In this document: positions 58,457 to 64,000 of the stretch, one piece after another
Layout of the letters: every line of letters starts with the position of its first letter
Numbering within the stretch: position 1 is the stretch's first letter
Origin: DATKRB01 sp035532415
Lineage (GTDB): Bacteria > Actinomycetota > Acidimicrobiia > Acidimicrobiales > RAAP-2
DNA: 64,000 nt
Direction of reading: 5' to 3'
Assembly: GCA_035532415.1 (NCBI GenBank)
Contig: DATKRB010000001.1
Location: forward strand, 39,303-103,302
Program-made: the position numbers and the translations under genes
The notes under the pieces: model-generated
The model's database searches: none
Seen by the model: only the letters and a program-made list of their open reading frames with translations
What the model was told of the DNA's origin: nothing

Positions 58457-58846
58457 TCAGACGGTCTCGACCCCCTCGGTCTCCGTACTGCGGTGCCCGG
58501 CACGCTGGACCTCGGCGGTGGCGAAGCGCAGGCTCGGACCGATCTCCTCGGCCACCAGCTCGACCTTCGAGCGCCGCTCGCCGTCCTCGGTTTCCCAGGA
58601 GCGTTGCTCCAGGCGCCCCATGACCAGGACCCTGGTGCCCTTCCCGAGACTGAGGGCCACGTGCTCGGCCAGGTCCCGCCAGGCGATCACGTCGAAGAAG
58701 GAGGTGGACTCCTCCCACTCACTGTTCCCCGGCTTCTGCCAGCGGCGGTTCACCGCCAGGGCGAAGGTGACCGAGGCCTGGCCGTCCCGGGTGTAGCGGA
58801 TCTCGGGGTCCCTGGTCAGGTTCCCTGCAATGGTGATGGTGTTCAT
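58457..58846 (-). CDS. ssb: single-stranded DNA-binding protein, element copy 2
   Basis: The 129-aa SSB opens NTITIAGNLTRDPEIRYTRD and has SFFDVIAWRDLAEHVALSL and GRLEQRSWETEDGERRSKVE, closer to the bacterial consensus than copy 1. It too lacks the acidic DDIPF-type tip, ending GHRSTETEGVETV. ATG 58846 follows AAAGGA. Two different tail-less SSBs 1.6 kb apart are typical of plasmids and conjugative elements rather than chromosomal replication. Confidence 0.92.
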   Translation of the reverse strand: MNTITIAGNLTRDPEIRYTRDGQASVTFALAVNRRWQKPGNSEWEESTSFFDVIAWRDLAEHVALSLGKGTRVLVMGRLEQRSWETEDGERRSKVELVAEEIGPSLRFATAEVQRAGHRSTETEGVETV

Positions 58847-59326
58847 GTCGTGGTTCCTTTCGTGGGTGGTGCTGATGGGCACGACCACGCGAACGCAAGA
58901 GACGAGGGGGCAACGGTCTACCCGTTGGGTCGGCGAGAAAGTGGGGACGGGACCGCAGGTCGGTGAGCGCAGCGAGCGCCGCCGCCGGTTTCGAGGCGCC
59001 GTTGCGGCCGAGGCGACCGGGCGCAGGCTCTGACCTCGAGCACCGCCACCCACGTTCGAAGGACCACGACCAACCGGTCATCCCGGCAGTGACCGCACCC
59101 TGACCGCGGGCCGATCGAGACCCCTTGCCCGGACTTGTACTCGAGACGGGAGTTCACGCGGACCACGCAGGGGGGGGGAGGAGTCGTGTCCGCACCTCAG
59201 GGTGCCGGGGAGTGCGAAAGGGACGGAACTTCACCGGATGTGTCCGGCGTCGCGGGCAGGCGCCGGCGGCGATGCGGCGCGGGTGGCGAGCCGCTCGAGG
59301 AGGGAAGAGCGACCAGGCCCCCCCGA
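58847..59326. other. leader region of ssb copy 2
   Basis: About 480 bp with no convincing reading frame. A run of ten G lies near 59170. A GCGCTCGCTGCGCTC segment (minus strand, near 58970) may be a degenerate form of the shared upstream segment. Confidence 0.45.
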
Positions 59327-60211
59327 TCACGCTGCCTCGTGATCAGGGTTGGGAGAAACCGTGGCACCGGCACCGGCACCGGGACCGGCACCTCCGCCGA
59401 GGCTTGAGAGAATCGAGTGGACGGTGGACTGGATCCGTGCGCCGCTCGCCTTGATCCCGGCGATGGCCTCGTCGGTGCCACCGGCCCAAGTGGTGACGTA
59501 GCCGAAGCTGTAGGCGCTGCTGTCGAGCTCGAGCTCTGCGCAGACGACGAACGCCACGGACTCCGCCTCGAGCTCCGCACGAGCCCGGTCGCTACAGCCC
59601 TCGTGGAGCATGGCGTGGGCGATCTCATGGGCGAGGGTCTTGGTCCGCTGGGCTGGCGAGTTATCGACGTGGACCCGGATGCGGCGCAGGTCGAAGGTGC
59701 AGTCCCCGTTCCTCGCACCGGGCAGGTCCGCGTCCTCGACCCGGTAGCCGAGGGACTGGGCGACCGAGGTGAGCGCGGCGTAGGCGTCGAGCGGATCATC
59801 GCCGAGCAGGCGAGTGGCGAGCTCGGGCAACGGCTCACCCTCGGTCTGGGAGACGTCCCAGACCGGGACGGCCCGGAACCCGACGGGTTGGCGTGGACTC
59901 GTGGTGCGCTCGGCGTCAGTGCCGTCCTGCTCGTCGGCGCCGTCGGAGCGGCGCCGGGTGATCGGGGCCAGCACCCACAAGGCCTTCTCGCCTCGCGAGA
60001 CGGAGCGACCCAGCTTTCGCCAGGCGTGGAAGCCCGCGACCCGGGTGGCACGAGGATTCTGGAGGGTCAGCAGGAGGACGTTGTTGAACGAGTAGGTGTG
60101 GAACGTCCTGGCTGCTCGCAGGTACTGCTCCCAGGCTCCGGTGGTGCCAAGGTGCTCGACGCCTTCGGTGAGCAGCTTGATGGCGTCGGCGGTTCTCGTG
60201 TTGGTTGCCAT
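59327..60211 (-). CDS. ArdC-like antirestriction protein (ssDNA-binding domain plus zinc metalloprotease)
   Basis: The 294-aa product starts at ATG 60211 behind GGGAGG. Residues 1-90 match the ArdC N-terminal ssDNA-binding domain (AWEQYLRAARTFHTYSFNN, then GFHAWRKLGRSVSRGEKALW). Residues 140-270 have KTLAHEIAHAMLHEG (HExxH zinc site) and AELEAESVAFVVCAELELD (the third ligand Glu), an M78/SprT-like metallopeptidase. ArdC of plasmid pSa protects incoming single-stranded DNA from restriction. It fits an element that transfers as ssDNA. Confidence 0.85.
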   Translation of the reverse strand: MATNTRTADAIKLLTEGVEHLGTTGAWEQYLRAARTFHTYSFNNVLLLTLQNPRATRVAGFHAWRKLGRSVSRGEKALWVLAPITRRRSDGADEQDGTDAERTTSPRQPVGFRAVPVWDVSQTEGEPLPELATRLLGDDPLDAYAALTSVAQSLGYRVEDADLPGARNGDCTFDLRRIRVHVDNSPAQRTKTLAHEIAHAMLHEGCSDRARAELEAESVAFVVCAELELDSSAYSFGYVTTWAGGTDEAIAGIKASGARIQSTVHSILSSLGGGAGPGAGAGATVSPNPDHEAA

Positions 60212-60580
60212 GTCGGGGTCCTCCCATGAGTGCGGTTGCGATGCACCCAGAGGGCGGGGAACCGAGCGGGCGGCAAGGCCGAGCGACAGCGAGCCCGGCC
60301 TGAGCCTTACGGCCTCGACGAGGAGACCTGCCACGATGGGGCGTCCGCAACCCCGTGAGGTCACGACGGGGCCCGAGGCAGCGATCCGTCGCGTTGGCGA
60401 CCCGGAGTTGTCGTGTCGCAGTCCGCAATGTCGAACCCAGGGGGCATAATTGCGTACTGTGCTCGACCTGGTGGCCTTCGATTCCCCGTTCGCCGAGTCC
60501 TGAGGAACCCGGCGCGGACCTCTCGGCACGTTGAGCAAATCAAGATTGACGAAGGTTCCGCCGCGTCGCATCATGGCATC
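60212..60580. other. divergent region between the ArdC-like and methyltransferase genes
   Basis: About 370 bp. It contains conserved block copy 3 (60340-60360), CGCTCGGCC near 60280 (minus strand), and AGTCCGCAATGTCG (60420-60433), which matches a site ahead of ssb copy 1. Confidence 0.5.
60340..60360 (-). repeat. conserved upstream block, copy 3 (ArdC-like gene)
   Basis: On the minus strand it reads CCTCACGGGG, TTGCGGACGCC, a shorter variant of the blocks at 57027 and 58230. It lies 129 nt upstream of the ArdC-like ATG. Confidence 0.6.
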
Positions 60581-61405
60581 ATGGCTGCAGGGATACCCAA
60601 GGCCGCCGTAGGGGAGATTCAACGGTCCGAGGCGCGCTCGGTATACGGGCAGGACCCGAAAGGCTATGAGGTCGGACGCCCCGAGTACCCCGATCGGGTC
60701 TACGAGGTGCTGACGGAGCGGTGCGGTCTCGGGCCCGGCACGGCCGTGGTCGAAATCGGGCCTGGGACTGGTCTCGTGACCCGCCGACTGGTGGCAGTGG
60801 GCGCCCGGGTGGTCGCCGTCGAGCCGGACCCGGCGTTCGCCTCTCATCTCGCGGATTCGATGATGGGGACCGTCGAGATCATCGGAACCTCGTTCGAGGA
60901 GGCCCCGCTCGCCGATGACCGCTTTGACCTCGCGGTGGCCGCAACGTCGTTCCACTGGGTAGACCAGGACGCGGGCATGGCGAAGCTTGGGCGCGTGGTG
61001 CGGCCCGGTGGATGGGCCGCCCTGTGGTGGACGCTCTTCGGCGACCCCGATTGCCCGGACCCGTTCCACGAGGCGACGAGCGGCCTGCTGGGCCAGACCA
61101 CGAGTGCGGTTGACCAACCAGGGCGAGCGATCTTCCAGCTTGATGTCTCGGGCCGCCGATCCGACCTGGCCCATCGGGCCCGGCTGGTCGACGTAGGAGC
61201 CGAGCTGATCCCCTGGACCAGCTGCATGGACCCGGCCCAGGTGCGAGCCCTCTACGCGTCGATGATCGCACTACGCCGGCGCCCCCAAGACGAACGAGAG
61301 CGGCTACTCGACGCAGTGGTCTCCATTGCGACCGAGAACTTTGGTGGTGTCGTCGAACGCCCGTTTGTCACCGCCCTCTACACGGGGCGCCGACCGCCGA
61401 ACTGA
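60581..61405 (+). CDS. class I SAM-dependent methyltransferase
   Basis: A 274-aa Rossmann methyltransferase: VVEIGPGTGLVTRRLV (SAM-binding motif I), VVAVEPDPAFASHLAD (motif II acidic residue), FDLAVAATSFHWVDQD (motif IV) and VVRPGGWAALWW. The HWVD element is typical of small-molecule methyltransferases of the Methyltransf_11 type. The substrate is unknown. ATG 60581 is the start; another ATG at 60573 is out of frame. It does not look like a DNA methylase. Confidence 0.85.
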   Translation: MAAGIPKAAVGEIQRSEARSVYGQDPKGYEVGRPEYPDRVYEVLTERCGLGPGTAVVEIGPGTGLVTRRLVAVGARVVAVEPDPAFASHLADSMMGTVEIIGTSFEEAPLADDRFDLAVAATSFHWVDQDAGMAKLGRVVRPGGWAALWWTLFGDPDCPDPFHEATSGLLGQTTSAVDQPGRAIFQLDVSGRRSDLAHRARLVDVGAELIPWTSCMDPAQVRALYASMIALRRRPQDERERLLDAVVSIATENFGGVVERPFVTALYTGRRPPN

Positions 61406-61466
61406 TGCCGCGCCGGACGGAGGGCGACGGGCAGCCCCCGCGCTCCTCATCTGGCATCCTGGGTTC

Positions 61467-61703
61467 GTGGCAGAAATCAGAGCTGCGACTCCGGCCGACG
61501 CCGAAGGATGCGTAGTTGTCTTGCATGCACTTGCCGAGTACTTCATCCCAGATACCCATGACGAAGTTCGCGAGGCAGTCGTGCGTGATCACGTGAGCAT
61601 TCCGGCGTATCCGTACACCCATTCCGGAGTTTTCGTACACCTCCGGCAGGTTGGGCCTCGGAGGCCGCGTAGCGGCCGACGTTCGGGTGTGACTATCCCC
61701 TGA
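61467..61703 (+). pseudogene. truncated GNAT acetyltransferase
   Basis: GTG 61467 opens AEIRAATPADAEGCVVVLHA, then YFIPDTHDEVREAVVRDHV, the N-terminal strand and helix of a GNAT acetyltransferase. The similarity ends near 61590 and the frame continues as unrelated, Arg-rich sequence to TGA at 61703. The acetyl-CoA loop and C-terminal half are missing. The remainder was probably lost when the adjacent accessory DNA arrived. Confidence 0.55.
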
Positions 61704-62121
61704 AGGTCACCTCGGAGGTTCATGAGCGACGGCTCTCCCCCGGAGTGCATGGCTGGGGAGGATGGCGCCGTCTCCCCACGAAGGTCCCCAGCGGTCTCCC
61801 CACCATCGGCGACCAGGGGATTCACGGTTCTGGGGCAGTTCCAGGAGACACAGGTTTACTGAACGTCGGTCAACCTCGGGAGGGCCCGACGCCCGAGCAG
61901 GCCCGAGGTGTCGATCCGCATGTGTGGGCTAACAGTGGCGACCGTTGTTCTGGGCGGTCATTCGGGTACGGCGTTTGGCCTATCCGCTCGGTCCAGATCG
62001 ACTACGCGCTCTTGGATGAGCTGGCTCGGCCTGTCGTTATGCGCCCGGTCCCGCGGGGTGGGGCAGGGGCCGGTGCTGCCTAGCGTCATCGCCCATCACA
62101 GGCCGGTGGGACAATGCCAAC
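61704..62121. other. repeat-containing stretch before the two-gene cassette
   Basis: About 420 bp. It has repeat A at 61781-61865 and an imperfect palindrome just before it (GGGGAG near 61755 against CTCCCC near 61772). A plus-strand frame ending at 62083 contains VQIDYALLDELARPVVMR but has no credible start; it may be a gene remnant. Confidence 0.45.
61781..61865 (+). repeat. flanking repeat A
   Basis: Its landmarks, AGGTCCCCAGC, then CATCGGCGAC, GTTC and GGAGACA, then TTACTGAAC, recur in the same order in repeat B at 63780-63874. The overall length differs by about 10 nt. Confidence 0.6.
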
Positions 62122-62934
62122 GTGGAACCGACCCCGGGCGAGCGCCTCTTCGCCGCATACCTCCGCCAGCGTCGACTGCAGTCCCAACAGGAACCCTTGG
62201 TGGGAGGGCGTCGACCCGACTTCCTGGTGGAACACCCCTCCATGACGTTCGCAGCAGAAGTCTACGAACCGGAGATGACACTTCCGGCCGGCGGCGGTTC
62301 CGTCGACTCGTACCCGGCACTGCGTCGAGCGTTCCAAGCACGTAAGGCCGACCAGTTGAAGGCAATGCGGGAGGCGGGTGTGCCTTGTGTCCTGGTCCTT
62401 GCCCGAACGAATGCGGACATCCGCTTCCAGCCCGAAATCGTCGCTGGCTCGATGTTCGGCGACATCGGCGTGCAGGTACCACTAGATGACCCCGAGGCTG
62501 ACAGCAAGACGGTATTCATGGGGGGCGGTCGCGTCCAGAAGTCAAGGAATCGCGGCGTAAGCGCCGTCGCCGTCTTGGAGAGTTTCAACCCGACATTGTT
62601 TCGGCCCGAGCAGGTCGTGACGGCTCGGCTTGGCGAGGGGCTACAGTGGCATCCGGGAATCCCCCATGGCCGATTGGTGCGAGAACAAGCCGCGATCGTT
62701 CGAGTCACCAGTGAGGTCTACAAGCACATGGCGGGGACCCGGGAATACATTGAGGACGCCAGGGTGGCCAAGCTCACTGTCTTCCACAATCCGTTTGCCT
62801 CACACCCGATTGGGCTCGAAGTCCTCGATGGTCCGCACGATGTGCAGTGGACTCGTACCACCACGGATGCAGGTGAAAGCCGGTACGGACCCGTGAAGTG
62901 GGGACGCTTGGTCGTCAGAATGCCGGCGGCCTAG
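62122..62934 (+). CDS. unrecognised protein, possible PD-(D/E)XK-like fold
   Basis: The 270-aa product starts at GTG 62122 and reads EPTPGERLFAAYLRQRRLQS near the N-terminal end. RRPDFLVEHPSMTFAAEVYE follows at about residues 30-50; the P-D-F-L-V and A-A-E-V pair resembles the start of a PD-(D/E)XK core, but the Lys is absent (E-V-Y). Then come LKAMREAGVPCVLVLARTNA and a C-terminal half with no known motif. GC content is visibly lower than in core genes. It is the first gene of a pair flanked by repeats A and B; the function is unknown. Confidence 0.65.
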   Translation: MEPTPGERLFAAYLRQRRLQSQQEPLVGGRRPDFLVEHPSMTFAAEVYEPEMTLPAGGGSVDSYPALRRAFQARKADQLKAMREAGVPCVLVLARTNADIRFQPEIVAGSMFGDIGVQVPLDDPEADSKTVFMGGGRVQKSRNRGVSAVAVLESFNPTLFRPEQVVTARLGEGLQWHPGIPHGRLVREQAAIVRVTSEVYKHMAGTREYIEDARVAKLTVFHNPFASHPIGLEVLDGPHDVQWTRTTTDAGESRYGPVKWGRLVVRMPAA

Positions 62935-62961
62935 GGGCACCCCGGGAGCGTGGAATAGTCC

Positions 62962-63669
62962 ATGGAGCACGAGCCGCCCCCGAGGGATGTCCGCACCGTC
63001 GAGTTCTGGTACTCACCGGGGTGCATCCTGGAATTCGCAGATCAGGCGGTCACCTACGTCACGTCGCACCCGGTGAAGTCGACCTCGGAGCTGGACAAGG
63101 TCCTGGGCGAGGGCCGGGCGGGTGCGTTCCTGGCGATGAGTCTCGGCAAGCAGAAGCAGGTCCAGGCGTGGGTCCGGCTAGTCGAGCCTGTCCACCAGGC
63201 GCCTGATGTCGAAGTCATGTACTTCGGCGAACAGGGCAAGTACCAGAGCAAAGAGATGCTGGGTGTCGAGGTCGCGACCTACAAGATGCATGAGCCCCAG
63301 AGCCTCGGGCCCTTCATCCTGCGCACGAAACTCAACGGTCATCACTCATACGGGCAACACACCGCGATCATCATCTACATCCAGAAGGCGACGAACAGCA
63401 ACGAGGTGCGCGAAGCACACCGGCACATAGCAAATGCTGGCCAGCCCGGTGTGGTGTTCCTGTTGGGGCAGGTTGACAAAGATCTGTTCCAGATCCAACT
63501 CGTCTATCCCCGGCACTCTGGGCCGGTCGACGTTCGGATTTCCGAGGCGCTCGATTCGCCCCAGCCAAAGGTCGCCCAGGTGCGCCGGGGCATGTCGAAA
63601 GAACACGTGATGTCCGCGGATCCGATCCCCACGAACAACCCCTTCATGGCTTACGTGGAGCACGCCTGA
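62962..63669 (+). CDS. unrecognised protein, second gene of the flanked pair
   Basis: The 235-aa product starts at ATG 62962, 27 nt after the preceding stop, and reads EHEPPPRDVRTVEFWYSPGC, then KVLGEGRAGAFLAMSLGKQK, HHSYGQHTAIIIYIQKATN and GVVFLLGQVDKDLFQIQLVY. It looks like a soluble alpha/beta protein without a signal peptide. No family is recognised. GC is lower than in core genes and codon use includes AGC, ATA and AAA more often. Co-transcription with the upstream gene is likely. Confidence 0.65.
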   Translation: MEHEPPPRDVRTVEFWYSPGCILEFADQAVTYVTSHPVKSTSELDKVLGEGRAGAFLAMSLGKQKQVQAWVRLVEPVHQAPDVEVMYFGEQGKYQSKEMLGVEVATYKMHEPQSLGPFILRTKLNGHHSYGQHTAIIIYIQKATNSNEVREAHRHIANAGQPGVVFLLGQVDKDLFQIQLVYPRHSGPVDVRISEALDSPQPKVAQVRRGMSKEHVMSADPIPTNNPFMAYVEHA

Positions 63670-63779
63670 CGACACGCAAAAATCGGTCCGAGTAGGACGG
63701 GTCTGCCGCGTGATCCCTCAAAAGCGGCACGTCCAGGGCAAGGTCGTCAGATCGGGCGGCTGGCCTGCTCCCTGAGCGA

Positions 63780-63874
63780 GGTCCCCAGCAACCTTCCCAC
63801 GATCGGCGACGAAGGGTTGACTAGGGAGTTCTCCGTTCAACGGGACTTCCGGGAGACATCGGATTACTGAATGC
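63780..63874 (+). repeat. flanking repeat B
   Basis: It carries GAGGTCCCCAGC, then CGATCGGCGAC, GTTC, TTCC, GGGAGACA and TTACTGAA, in the order found in repeat A (61781-61865). It lies 111 nt after the stop of the second cassette gene. Confidence 0.6.
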
Positions 63875-63921
63875 TCGCCAAGGCGTGCGTCTCCCCGCGG
63901 CGGTCGGTGGGCATCCTCAAC

Positions 63922-64000
63922 TCACGACGTGTAGGGAGTGAACGACGCGATCAGCGAAGACGACCGGAGGAACCGTTCCACGTTCGCGAGCTCCGCCGGC
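63922..64000 (-). CDS. C-terminal end of a gene running out of the window (partial)
   Basis: On the minus strand from the window edge a frame reads PAELANVERFLRSSSLIASF, then TPYTS and TGA at 63922-63924. The residues look like a helical protein end. Only 25 codons are visible, so identity and even reality are uncertain. Confidence 0.3.
   Translation of the reverse strand, partial: PAELANVERFLRSSSLIASFTPYTS

Noticed and set aside
62122..63669. The two-gene cassette as a known restriction-modification system.
   Set aside because: No methyltransferase or helicase motif is present in either protein, and the methyltransferase at 60.6 kb is of the small-molecule type.
54473..64000. A prophage.
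   Set aside because: There are no capsid, portal, terminase or lysis genes in view; SSB and ArdC-like genes favour a plasmid-like or conjugative element, although the rest of it is not visible.

Overview
The window is GC-rich throughout, has frequent GTG starts and looks like an actinobacterial chromosome. Three secreted proteins carry the GYWLVASDGGVFAFGDA-type repeat that I associate with Acidimicrobiia. A CysO-like sulfur carrier, a GpgS-type glycosyltransferase, an LpdA-type flavoprotein and a hemerythrin-tailed P1B ATPase like the one described from Acidothermus also fit an actinobacterium of that group. The species is not identifiable from the sequence alone. Several genes start 6 to 8 nt after a TANNNT box, so leaderless transcription is probably common.

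Region 1 (1-9.8 kb): the end of ispD, then ispF and rlmB; a decayed mscL; a secreted beta-helix protein; tRNA-Thr; a LytR_C protein; trehalose genes otsB and otsA; gpgS; and a SAM-I-type riboswitch ahead of a thrC-cysO pair. Region 2 (9.8-23.2 kb): CIRCE-controlled groEL, a coproheme decarboxylase, larE with a NIL-domain gene, acetyltransferases, a NUDIX protein, a flavoprotein, an agmatinase-like enzyme, a PLP decarboxylase, a hydrolase, larB-larC and pheA. Region 3 (23.2-43 kb): an MFS exporter, tRNA-Ser, a PAS histidine kinase with its response regulator, typA, a gene pair including a RecB-like nuclease fold, lhr followed by a truncated pxpA, a DUF4395 protein, a TauE/SafE exporter, a CYTH-CHAD protein, a MutT-like NUDIX protein and a LigD-type polymerase.

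Region 4 (42.6-53.7 kb): two secreted repeat proteins, one fused to a GH43 domain; a P1B-type ATPase fused to a hemerythrin domain; a secreted lipoprotein-like protein; and an acyl-CoA ligase plus periplasmic binding protein facing a divergent TetR gene with a palindromic operator.

Region 5 (53.8-64 kb) is accessory DNA. A divergent AbrB-like/RelE-like pair abuts a tyrosine integrase. A Fic-family gene fragment follows, then two tail-less SSBs, a tiny acidic protein and an ArdC-like antirestriction protein. Three of these minus-strand genes share a conserved sequence block about 130-165 nt upstream. A methyltransferase, an acetyltransferase fragment and a lower-GC pair of unrecognised genes between two imperfect ~90-nt repeats complete the region. 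It looks like the integrase end of an integrated plasmid-like or conjugative element whose other end lies beyond the window.
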